From the NCBI GenBank assembly GCA_017617545.1, contig JAFZVZ010000031.1:1-55129 (forward strand): DNA of 55,129 nucleotides. Reading direction: 5' to 3'. Numbering within the stretch: the stretch's first letter is position 1; each line of letters begins with the position of its first letter. Below are positions 48,146 through 55,129 of the stretch, one piece after another. Both the position numbers and the translations under genes were made by a program. Under the pieces are notes generated by a model, which had not been told where the DNA came from, did not search any database, and saw only the letters and a list, made by a program, of their open reading frames with translations. Origin of the DNA: Lachnospiraceae bacterium (GTDB lineage Bacteria > Bacillota > Clostridia > Lachnospirales > Lachnospiraceae).

Positions 48146-50515
48146 TCATTTTACTACTACCGGATTGGTCCAGTATTCCTTGTTGTACATATCGGTGAAC
48201 CGGTAGGTGATCACTGCCGTCTGGCCGGTGATCGCAAGGTCCGTAACGGTAAGCGTATCGTAATAGGTGATCTGCTCGCCGATCATGTAGCTGTCCTGAT
48301 ACTGATAATCATACGTGTAGTAAGCGCAGATGAAATCGATCTTGTCGCCCTTCTTAAGAACCATATCCTGCTCGGTCTCGCCGACCGCGCCGTCAAGAGT
48401 GCAGACACCCTTGGCAACCGTATCGGTCTCGTTTCCGACATAGTCCGCGGTCGCGCCGATCACGGTACCCTTGCCGTCCGCTCCGAAGAGAACCTGCAGC
48501 TTCACGCGCTCTCCGTTCAGAAGTGCGGGGATGTAACCGTAGTACAGGTACTCACCGGTCACCGCATCCTTGAGCGTATCCGTGTGATAATATGCGACAA
48601 GCTGGCCGTTGATGCCGACCCACGTCTTCTCCATATCCGCCGTCAGAACGCCGTTGTCGTAGGTGAAGAGCTCGTCCAGACCGAGATCGATATATCCGTG
48701 TCCGTCATCGAGGAACATGTTCTTGTCGATGCTGTGGATGATCGCCCACTGGTCCTTGTCGACGTTCATCGTGTATGTATTGCCGCTCTGCGTCCACACA
48801 AGCTTGGACGCGTCAAGGTAATGCTTGGAATAGTATTCCGCAGACTGGCTGACATCCAGGTCCTTCATGAAGTCGGAGTTCGTTTCATCCAGTCCCGCAA
48901 TGCTGCGGTCGCCGCCGAGGAAGCCGGAGAGAAGTCCGGTGATGATGTCAGTGCTTCCGGACGAACCGCTCGTGCCGCCTCCGCCGAGGAGCGTGCCGAT
49001 GAGCGAGGTCGCCGAAGTCGTACCGCCGGAGGAAACCTGTCCGCCGGTCTCCTTCTGTGCGAACTGCTTGATGCACTTCGAGTACTCGCTGTCAAGGCCG
49101 ATCTGATCATACGTCTTGCAGGCGCTGTCCACCTTGTTCGTCGCTCTGTACGGGAAATAGATGGATACGCCATGGCAGTTGCTCATATTGGTCGAGGTAC
49201 GGTTGTACTTCACCGCGCTCTCAATTGCCGCGGTAAGTTTCTTCGCCTCGCTGGTTCCGATCCTTTCGGCAAGGTCATAAAGGTCGACCTGATCGATACG
49301 GTTGCTCGACGCAAACTCTCTCGTGTTGGCGCGCGCATCCGAGATCTTCTGATAATTGTTATTCGAAAGCTCCGTGCTTACGGACTTCGCAAAATTCTTC
49401 AGCGCTCCGGGGATCGTGTTCGAGAACTCGGCAAGGTCAATGACCGAAAGGGTCGTCTTCTGGCCGTTGCAGCGTCTCTTGCACTCCGAAACGAAATCGT
49501 CAACGATCTTCTTGCCGATATCCGTGGTCGCCATCGAAGGGTTCTTGCCGAGCTCGTTCAGCCAGTTGGTGTAGTACCAGCCGATACCGGGCTCCGTCTC
49601 CTCGGACGCGATCAGGTAATCCGCGTACGGGTCGAGCATCAGAGCCGTCTCCGCCGTTGCCATAAGGCAGGCATCGAAGCCGATGAAGTCGAACTTGACT
49701 CCGCCGTCCTTGAGTGCCTGGTTGATACCCGCGAGCGTCATGGAACCGCTTCTCTGGTTCTTCTCATCGTAGCCGTAACCGCTCACCGATCCGCCGCCGT
49801 GATCCCAGAGGATCAACTCGTAACGATTCGCCGGGAACTGCTGTACGCCGTACTTGATGAAACCGGACAGCGTCGAAGGCGTTACCATCGCACCCGTGCC
49901 GGCGTCATCCTTCAAGCGCGTCAGACTCCCGTTCTTCACCTGATAGATCTGGTTCACGGAATTGCTGATCCCGGTCGTCTTCCACTTCGAGCAACCGCCT
50001 GTGAACACTACGATGTTCACGTTGCTGCCGAGGTTGGCGCTTGCCATCTCCTGCAGGTCGTTCGAAGCCATGCCGTGCTTCGACTCAAGGTCGGTACCGC
50101 ACATGTATACAAGGATCGTAACGGTATCATTGCCGTTGCCCTTGATCTGCGTGTATTTTGCGCGGGAACCCGAAGCTACATTGTTGTTGACGTTCGTTTC
50201 GTTGACCGACACATAGTCACCCGACTGCGGTGTCTGGTCGGTATCCGTCGTCGTGCCGCCGAATTTTCCGCCGATGATCATGTACAAAACAATACCGATG
50301 ATCGTGATAATACTGATTCCGCCCGCGCGGTTAACGCCGCTGTGGCTGCCGCCGGAGCTGTTTCCGCCGTTGATGGAAACGGATTCTCTCCGTCTTCCCG
50401 CATAGCCGTCCTGCGACCCTACCTTGCCGCCGCCGAGACCTTCGCCTCTGCGATGTGCGCCGTCGGTTGAGCCGGTGACATTTTTCCGTCTTCCGGACTG
50501 TCTGTTGTCATCCAT
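48146..50515 (-). CDS. Clostripain-family (C11) cysteine peptidase, membrane anchored
   Basis: The 789-residue protein has a basic, Gly-rich cytosolic N-terminus, a membrane helix at about 67-82 (ISIITIIGIVLYMIIG) and an extracytoplasmic C11 peptidase domain from about 130. TVTILVYMCGTDLES opens the caspase-like fold, ILWDHGGG carries catalytic His239 and IGFDACLMA catalytic Cys283. A Ser/Gly-rich linker (around 500-540) leads to a C-terminal domain of about 240 residues of unknown role. C11 enzymes cleave after basic residues and are usually calcium dependent. It forms an operon with the deacetylase gene. Confidence 0.92.
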   Translation of the reverse strand: MDDNRQSGRRKNVTGSTDGAHRRGEGLGGGKVGSQDGYAGRRRESVSINGGNSSGGSHSGVNRAGGISIITIIGIVLYMIIGGKFGGTTTDTDQTPQSGDYVSVNETNVNNNVASGSRAKYTQIKGNGNDTVTILVYMCGTDLESKHGMASNDLQEMASANLGSNVNIVVFTGGCSKWKTTGISNSVNQIYQVKNGSLTRLKDDAGTGAMVTPSTLSGFIKYGVQQFPANRYELILWDHGGGSVSGYGYDEKNQRSGSMTLAGINQALKDGGVKFDFIGFDACLMATAETALMLDPYADYLIASEETEPGIGWYYTNWLNELGKNPSMATTDIGKKIVDDFVSECKRRCNGQKTTLSVIDLAEFSNTIPGALKNFAKSVSTELSNNNYQKISDARANTREFASSNRIDQVDLYDLAERIGTSEAKKLTAAIESAVKYNRTSTNMSNCHGVSIYFPYRATNKVDSACKTYDQIGLDSEYSKCIKQFAQKETGGQVSSGGTTSATSLIGTLLGGGGTSGSSGSTDIITGLLSGFLGGDRSIAGLDETNSDFMKDLDVSQSAEYYSKHYLDASKLVWTQSGNTYTMNVDKDQWAIIHSIDKNMFLDDGHGYIDLGLDELFTYDNGVLTADMEKTWVGINGQLVAYYHTDTLKDAVTGEYLYYGYIPALLNGERVKLQVLFGADGKGTVIGATADYVGNETDTVAKGVCTLDGAVGETEQDMVLKKGDKIDFICAYYTYDYQYQDSYMIGEQITYYDTLTVTDLAITGQTAVITYRFTDMYNKEYWTNPVVVK

Positions 50516-50666
50516 GGTTCCCTCTTTCTCTGCGGCTTACGTCTCCGCAGGATGTGTTGCTTCAGGCGATTCCGTCGCATTCGCCCGTTCCGGCCGGTAC
50601 CGTGCCCCCACGGCCAGGCCTCTTTATCATAACTGCACTCTGTCAGTCTGTTTTCGCCCCCGTGGA

Positions 50667-51863
50667 TCAGTGGTTCATGCGCCATTCGATGCAGCGCTCA
50701 AGGTAGTGCACGTAATCGGGATTCTTGCACATGCCCTTGCCCTTGACATCGGAGAGCTTCGCCACGTCCATGCCGTTGCACGCCGTCGTCTTCATGACGA
50801 TGTTGAGCGGCTCGGCAAATGTATCATTCGAGATGTACGTTCCGATACCGAACGCCACCTTCGCCTTGCCCTTGAAGTAGCGGTAGATCTCGGTCGCCTT
50901 CGCAAAATCAAGGCTGTCGCTGAACAGAAGCGTCTTCTGCGTCGCGTCGATGCCGAGCGCTTTGTAGTGCGCGAGCATCTTGTCGCCCCACTCGAACGGC
51001 GAACCGCTGTCGTGACGAACGCCGCTGAACAGCGTCGAGTACGTCAGCTGGAAATCCTTTAAGAAGCAGTCGGTCGTGATCGTGTCCGTGAGGGCAGTTC
51101 CGTTCAGCACGCCGTACTCCTTCACCCACGCGTCGAGCGCGTACCAGTTGGAGTATGCGGGGTTGTGCTTGTGGTTGCCCTGGCCGACGCACATGATCCA
51201 CTCATGCGCCATCGTGCCGACCGGCGTCACGCCGTACTTCTTCGCGAGATACACGTTCGAGGTACCGACGAAATGCGATCCGGGGATATCCTCCTTCGCG
51301 AGCATCCGGATTGCCAGATCCTCCGCCTCGGCGCACAGTCTGCGGCGAAGTCCGAATTCGGAAAATACATTGAGCTCATATTCTCCGCTCTTGAGCTTCG
51401 CGATCTTGTCCTCAAGTCTCTCGCGATAGCTCTTCATGAGATCGTCATGATCGTATCTCATCTGGAAATACACTTCGTTCACGATCGCAAGCAACGGGAT
51501 CTCATACATCGAGGTGTTGAGCCACGTGCCTCTCGTCTCGATCGTCAGTCCGCACGGATCGTCCGTTCCGAACGTGAAGTCCGCGTAACGCGGCTTCCAG
51601 AGACGAAGGAAGTCAACATAGGAGCCCTTGATCCAGCGGATATTCTCAAGATACGCCAGCTCATCCTCGTTGAAGCGAAGATCGCAGTACAGCTGTACCT
51701 GGCGCTTGATCTCCTCCACCATCTCCGGTGTGAAGAACACATCCTTGTTGCGGCACTTGAAGGACCATGTCGTCTTGTAATCGCTGAACTGGTGGTAAAT
51801 ACCCTGTCCCATGGAAAACTTGTACGCATCGGTCTCAAGCAAACTGTTCACAATTCGTTCCAT
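50667..51863 (-). CDS. pncB: Nicotinate phosphoribosyltransferase
   Basis: The 398-residue protein starts MERIVNSLLETDAYKFSMGQ, the standard PncB N-terminus. SEFGLRRRLCAEAEDLA, VGTSNVYLAKKYGVTPVGTMAHEW (with the autophosphorylated-His region) and FSGVRHDSGSPFEWGDKMLAHY (phosphoribosyl-binding) are diagnostic. It makes nicotinate mononucleotide from nicotinate and PRPP in the Preiss-Handler route to NAD. The length suits the PncB1 class. GGAGGTG precedes the ATG, and it has its own consensus promoter. Confidence 0.95.
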   Translation of the reverse strand: MERIVNSLLETDAYKFSMGQGIYHQFSDYKTTWSFKCRNKDVFFTPEMVEEIKRQVQLYCDLRFNEDELAYLENIRWIKGSYVDFLRLWKPRYADFTFGTDDPCGLTIETRGTWLNTSMYEIPLLAIVNEVYFQMRYDHDDLMKSYRERLEDKIAKLKSGEYELNVFSEFGLRRRLCAEAEDLAIRMLAKEDIPGSHFVGTSNVYLAKKYGVTPVGTMAHEWIMCVGQGNHKHNPAYSNWYALDAWVKEYGVLNGTALTDTITTDCFLKDFQLTYSTLFSGVRHDSGSPFEWGDKMLAHYKALGIDATQKTLLFSDSLDFAKATEIYRYFKGKAKVAFGIGTYISNDTFAEPLNIVMKTTACNGMDVAKLSDVKGKGMCKNPDYVHYLERCIEWRMNH

Positions 51864-51906
51864 ATGTTCACCTCCTGCAATTACGCCTTACGGCTGTTGC
51901 CGCGGC

Positions 51907-51925
51907 GGTCTCGTTATCCGAGACC
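51907..51925 (-). promoter_or_regulatory. Small hairpin in the pncB leader
   Basis: GGTCTCG and CGAGACC form a 7-bp perfect stem around a 5-nt loop in the pncB leader, between promoter and ribosome-binding site. It may be an operator for a niacin-responsive regulator or an RNA-stabilising element; nothing visible decides this. Confidence 0.4.
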
Positions 51926-51936
51926 ATACCGAGATT

Positions 51937-51965
51937 ATTATACTATCATTTTACGACGCTTGCAA
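51937..51965 (-). promoter_or_regulatory. Promoter of pncB
   Basis: On the minus strand TTGCAA (51960-51965) and TATAAT (51937-51942) are separated by 17 bp, about 75 nt upstream of the ATG. Confidence 0.85.
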
Positions 51966-52019
51966 CGATTTCGACGAAAAATACCCTGCCACAAGGGCCA
52001 CAAGCCCCTCCGCAGGCAC

Positions 52020-52053
52020 AAAAACAGGGACTTGCAAGCATGCTTGCAGTCCC
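52020..52053 (-). terminator. Intrinsic terminator of the lipoprotein gene
   Basis: A 13-bp stem (GGGACTTGCAAGCA with TGCTTGCAGTCCC, one bulged base) is followed on the minus strand by TGTTTTTG, about 80 nt after the lipoprotein stop codon. Confidence 0.8.
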
Positions 52054-52131
52054 CGTTCTTTCAGGTTCCGGGCTTTCCGCTCCCCCCACGGACCGTCCCC
52101 CTCATGTGATTGTTGCACCGTTCCCGCAGGA

Positions 52132-53892
52132 TTACTTGATCACCGTGAGAACAGACTCTCTCAGGACCCTGGAGTCATGATCGGTATCCACCGTCTCCGC
52201 TGTCATGCCGGACAGTTTGCCGTCTTTGTCATAGGTGTATCGGTACGTTGTCCTGTAATGAAGATCGCTTTCATTTGCCCCGGCCATGATCACCATCAGG
52301 TTGCGTACGCGCTCGACGAGCATGCCGTCCTTGTCGTATGTATACCCGACGGTTTTGAAATCCTCGAAATCCCCGTATGTTTCTTTGATCAGACGCTTCT
52401 GATCATCATACTCATAATCGTAGTTGATACCGGCATATGTTCCTGTCACAAAGCTTGTCAGCAAACCGTCATTCGTCGTCTCCACACGTTTCGCGCACCA
52501 GATCTCCTCGCCGGCGAAACTGAACGTGTCAGCGTCCAGCTGCTCTTTGCTGAACTCCCCGATGCAGAATATGAACGAAGCAGTATCTTCTCTGTATGCC
52601 ACAGGGGTTCCGAAGAAGCTGTCCGTGTCAAAATCGACGATTCCCTCCATCTCATAGTACTCCGGATATCCGACAACCGGAATATACATATCATGCGCGA
52701 TATCCTCGTATGACGGATGCAGATGCGCGGTTGCAGCCATGTTTTCACGGATTTTTTCGGTCGGAACAAAAGCCATGCCATGGTATGCATCTTTTTCCGT
52801 GTAATAGACCGCCACAGAACCGTCCTTGTAATACTTTACAAAGTATTCGGTTGTACCTTTGGCGTCCGTAACAATCCAACCGGTCACATGGTTGTCAGCA
52901 TTTTTTCTGTATGCATATTTCGTCCTGTTTGTCTCCACTCCGTCTGTCTCATCGATGGCCGTGATCAGGTTTTCGGACTCATCGTACGCATAGCGTTTTG
53001 CAATCTGATAGGGATAATGGTCGCTCTGGACATCCGATCCCTTCATATACGTCTCCACATCAGATACGATGTTGCCGTTTGCATCATAGGCATACTCGTC
53101 AAAATAATACAGGCTGCCGTCGTCGTAGTAGCATGCTTCCAGCACAATATTGCCGTTCGCATCATAGGAGAAACAGTCATAAATGTCCAAATTACAAAGT
53201 TTGAAGAAAACGCTCTGCCCTCTCTCATCCTCATCGTGGATAAAAATGTACTCTCTGTCGGCTTCCGCATAATCCAGCGCATATCCGTACTTTGTGATGT
53301 AACAGGTCGCCTTTACACCATCTTCGAGCGTGTAGATGTGCTTCTTCTCATGAAAGCTGCTGTCAAGATAACAGATGTCCTCCGAATACCTCCCGGTAAT
53401 GTTACGAACATCCGACTTCGGAAAATACATCAACGTTTCGTTGATGTTTGAATCCGGCTCGTAATAGTCTAACTTTCCGTCGTATGTCGTCTTAATCTCG
53501 TACGCATAATCGGAAGTATCTGCGATCTCCCTGTCGATTTTCGCTTTCAACTGATCAAACGAAACCGTCGGAAGATTCTCCGGAACGACCACCGTCACAG
53601 TCGGAAGCGGTGTCACGGTCGCTTTCGGCTCTTCGGTGGGCGTTACCTCGGCTGACGGAGTTACCTGCACGGTGGGAGTAACTTCCGCTGTCGGTGTTGC
53701 CTCCGCTGTCGGTGTCGCCTCTGCGGTCGGTGTTGCCTCCGCTGTCGGTGTTGCTTCTGCAGTCACCGCAACGGTAGGCGTGACTTTCGAAGAGTTGTCG
53801 TTGTTGTCGCATCCGGCAAGTGTCGCCATCGTGAAGATGCCCAGTAATGCAGCTGTGAGAAGTGTTGTGAATCTGCGCTTGTTCGTAAACAT
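52132..53892 (-). CDS. Lipoprotein with Thr/Pro repeat linker and YD-like repeats
   Basis: The 586-residue protein has a lipoprotein signal ending LAGC (Cys28). A stalk of repeated six-residue EATPTA units at about residues 43-80 is encoded by 18-bp tandem repeats. The rest contains YD/RHS-like segments (SYDANGNIVLEACYYDDGSLYY, YAYDANGNIVSDVETY, YAYDESENLITAIDE, YTYDKDGMLVERV). Such beta-strand repeats often form wall-spanning or secreted carbohydrate-binding structures; no enzyme motif is seen. It is a single-gene unit with its own promoter and terminator. Function is unknown. Confidence 0.75.
   Translation of the reverse strand: MFTNKRRFTTLLTAALLGIFTMATLAGCDNNDNSSKVTPTVAVTAEATPTAEATPTAEATPTAEATPTAEVTPTVQVTPSAEVTPTEEPKATVTPLPTVTVVVPENLPTVSFDQLKAKIDREIADTSDYAYEIKTTYDGKLDYYEPDSNINETLMYFPKSDVRNITGRYSEDICYLDSSFHEKKHIYTLEDGVKATCYITKYGYALDYAEADREYIFIHDEDERGQSVFFKLCNLDIYDCFSYDANGNIVLEACYYDDGSLYYFDEYAYDANGNIVSDVETYMKGSDVQSDHYPYQIAKRYAYDESENLITAIDETDGVETNRTKYAYRKNADNHVTGWIVTDAKGTTEYFVKYYKDGSVAVYYTEKDAYHGMAFVPTEKIRENMAATAHLHPSYEDIAHDMYIPVVGYPEYYEMEGIVDFDTDSFFGTPVAYREDTASFIFCIGEFSKEQLDADTFSFAGEEIWCAKRVETTNDGLLTSFVTGTYAGINYDYEYDDQKRLIKETYGDFEDFKTVGYTYDKDGMLVERVRNLMVIMAGANESDLHYRTTYRYTYDKDGKLSGMTAETVDTDHDSRVLRESVLTVIK
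53682..53762. repeat. 18-bp tandem repeat coding for EATPTA units
   Basis: About four and a half copies of an 18-bp unit (GCTGTCGGTGTTGCCTCC and close variants) are in frame with the lipoprotein gene. Copies differ mostly at wobble positions, so the array may be prone to length change. Confidence 0.8.
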
Positions 53893-53950
53893 TGTTTTGT
53901 CCCCCCGGTGAAATATTGCAGTGTATCGCTGTGCTGTGTGGTATGGTCAT

Positions 53951-53978
53951 AGAATAGCATAGAAATGTTACAAAACAA
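53951..53978 (-). promoter_or_regulatory. Promoter of the lipoprotein gene
   Basis: On the minus strand TTGTTT (53973-53978) and TATTCT (53951-53956) are 16 bp apart, with TGC before the -10 making an extended -10. The -35 is weak, consistent with activator dependence. Confidence 0.55.
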
Positions 53979-53990
53979 GTGCCGATGTCG

Positions 53991-54027
53991 TTACACTTTT
54001 GTTACGATGAATTACAATTGTGTTACA
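53991..54027. promoter_or_regulatory. Four helically phased TTACR direct repeats
   Basis: TTACA (53991), TTACG (54002), TTACA (54012) and TTACA (54023) recur every 10-11 bp just upstream of the lipoprotein -35, with a further TTACA at 53968. The first pair, GTTACAC-TTTTGTTAC, nearly duplicates the element at 25315-25330. This is the layout of an OmpR/PhoP-family activator site. Confidence 0.55.
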
Positions 54028-54060
54028 TGAATTCAGAATGAACGCGCACCTCATTTTTAC

Positions 54061-54099
54061 ACAGAAAGAACTCCCCGAAGGAAACCTCCGGGGAGTTCT
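54061..54099 (-). terminator. Intrinsic terminator of tuf
   Basis: A perfect 11-bp stem AGAACTCCCCG/CGGGGAGTTCT (54067-54077, 54089-54099) is followed on the minus strand by TTCTGTG. It lies about 27 nt after the tuf stop codon. Confidence 0.8.
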
Positions 54100-54125
54100 G
54101 AAAAGTCTTATTCAGTCTAAGCGAC

Positions 54126-55129
54126 TCACTCGATGATCGTAGCAACACGGCCCGAACCAACGGTACGGCCACCCTCACGGATAGCGAAGGTAAGACCCTG
54201 CTCCATAGCGATCGGGTGAATGAGCTCGATGGTCATCTCAACGTTGTCACCAGGCATGCACATCTCGGTACCAGCCGGAAGCTCGCAAACACCGGTAACG
54301 TCCGTGGTACGGAAGTAGAACTGAGGACGATAGTTGTTGAAGAAAGGCGTATGACGGCCACCCTCGTCCTTGGTAAGAACGTAAACCTGAGCGGTGAACT
54401 TCTTGTGGCACTTCACGCTGCCGGGCTTAGCAAGGACCTGGCCACGCTCGATCTCGGTTCTCTGAACACCACGAAGGAGAGCACCGATGTTGTCACCAGC
54501 CTGAGCCTCATCAAGGAGCTTACGGAACATCTCGATACCGGTAACAACGGTCTTGCGGGACTCTTCCTTGATACCGATGATCTCAACTTCCTCATTGAGG
54601 TGAAGCGTACCACGCTCAACACGGCCCGTAGCAACAGTACCACGACCGGTGATGGTGAAGACGTCCTCAACAGGCATAAGGAAAGGCTTGTCAGTCTCAC
54701 GCTGAGGATCAGGAATGTACTCATCAACAGTGTTCATGAGCTCCATGATCTTGTCGCCCCACTCGCTCGACGGATCCTCGAGAGCCTTGAGAGCGGAACC
54801 CTTGATGATCGGGCAACCCGTGAAATCATACTCCTCAAGCTGCTCGGTGATCTCCATCTCAACGAGCTCAAGGAGCTCAGGATCATCAACCATATCGCAC
54901 TTGTTCATGAAAACTACGATGTAAGGAACGCCGACCTGACGGGACAGAAGGATGTGCTCCTTCGTCTGAGCCATAACACCGTCGGTAGCAGCAACTACGA
55001 GGATAGCGCCGTCCATCTGAGCAGTACCTGTGATCATGTTCTTTACATAATCAGCATGGCCTGGGCAGTCAACGTGTGCATAGTGTCTCTTCTCTGTCTG
55101 ATACTCAACGTGAGCAGTAGAGATTGTGA
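54126..55129 (-). CDS. tuf: Elongation factor Tu, N-terminus cut off by window edge
   Basis: The frame runs to the window edge, so about the first 60 residues are missing. Visible parts are the G3 motif [12 protein letters not shown], switch II region, the G4 motif [12 protein letters not shown]5-like GSALKALE, domain 2 ([25 protein letters not shown]) and domain 3 ending [12 protein letters not shown]. It delivers aminoacyl-tRNA to the ribosome. Codons are strongly biased to the highly expressed set (TTC, CGT, GGT), unlike the neighbours. It is normally co-transcribed with fusA and ribosomal genes, which would lie to the right of the window. Confidence 0.98.
   Translation of the reverse strand, partial: TISTAHVEYQTEKRHYAHVDCPGHADYVKNMITGTAQMDGAILVVAATDGVMAQTKEHILLSRQVGVPYIVVFMNKCDMVDDPELLELVEMEITEQLEEYDFTGCPIIKGSALKALEDPSSEWGDKIMELMNTVDEYIPDPQRETDKPFLMPVEDVFTITGRGTVATGRVERGTLHLNEEVEIIGIKEESRKTVVTGIEMFRKLLDEAQAGDNIGALLRGVQRTEIERGQVLAKPGSVKCHKKFTAQVYVLTKDEGGRHTPFFNNYRPQFYFRTTDVTGVCELPAGTEMCMPGDNVEMTIELIHPIAMEQGLTFAIREGGRTVGSGRVATIIE

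Noticed and set aside
48584-50470. Plus-strand open frame of 628 codons
   Set aside because: Exactly opposite the clostripain-like gene, which has catalytic His and Cys motifs; the antisense product has no recognisable features.
50516-50666. Searched for a promoter and terminator between pncB and the peptidase gene
   Set aside because: A short CCGTG/CACGG hairpin exists but has no T-run, and no convincing -35/-10 pair was found.

Overview
The window looks like a chromosomal segment of a GC-rich member of the Clostridia, most likely a gut or rumen Lachnospiraceae. The assignment rests on gene content: a HrcA/CIRCE-controlled Hsp20, a YesM/YesN-type sensory pair beside a ribose/galactofuranose-type sugar ABC transporter, a clostripain-like peptidase, GH10/GH43 xylan enzymes without signal peptides, an ABC-F protein behind a leader-peptide attenuator, and strong GGAGG ribosome-binding sites. 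Nearly every gene lies on the minus strand. The exceptions are three plus-strand genes: a small unknown protein (25447), hsp20 (27124) and pilT (45111). I see no tRNA, rRNA, CRISPR array, insertion sequence or prophage.

Layout from left to right. 1-7.1 kb: a tightly packed run of small-molecule-modifying enzymes (nucleotidyltransferase, APH-type phosphotransferase, P-loop kinase, kinase-GNAT fusion, histidine phosphatase, YbaK-type deacylase, NUDIX, and three GNAT domains in two genes). 7.1-9.7 kb: an ABC-F ribosome-protection-type protein with a consensus promoter, a 23-codon leader ORF and an intrinsic terminator in its leader, then an unknown partner gene. 9.8-12.5 kb: a deletion remnant of a polysaccharide deacetylase, a membrane YdcF/DUF218 protein and a double GNAT. 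12.5-20.3 kb: GH10 xylanase, an unknown probable glycoside hydrolase, GH43 beta-xylosidase, a membrane-fused spermidine-synthase-like protein, a HAD phosphatase and an RNHCP zinc protein, probably one long transcript from a promoter at about 20.27 kb.

20.4-25.2 kb: an envelope or exopolysaccharide operon (GT2-GtrA glycosyltransferase, NAGPA-type phosphodiester glycosidase, an acidic/Ala-Arg-rich membrane protein) behind a perfect 16-bp palindrome resembling BlaI/MecI operators, then a PAP2 phosphatase. 25.3-30.7 kb: unknown small protein, esterase, Hsp20, a membrane protein with a restriction-endonuclease-like domain, a DUF4037 protein with a tandemly duplicated 3' end, and a TPR protein. 30.8-40.4 kb: a complete sugar uptake system (binding protein, two-domain ATPase, two permeases) next to a sensory operon of unknown membrane protein, YtfQ-like lipoprotein, YesM-like kinase and YesN-like regulator. 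The sensory operon probably perceives the sugar outside the cell and switches on the transporter.

40.5-44.9 kb: a MarR-controlled heterodimeric ABC exporter with one degenerate ATP site. 45-46.2 kb: an isolated pilT with a structured leader. 46.4-50.5 kb: secreted or membrane-anchored polysaccharide deacetylase and clostripain-like peptidase. 50.7-55.1 kb: pncB, a repeat-containing lipoprotein behind helically phased TTACR repeats, and the 3' part of tuf. The most unusual signals are the ABC-F attenuator, the shared GTTACA 11-bp-phased repeats at two distant loci, the MecI-like palindrome, and a striking over-representation of the words GGAAAAT and GTAAAAT across reading frames and intergenic regions.
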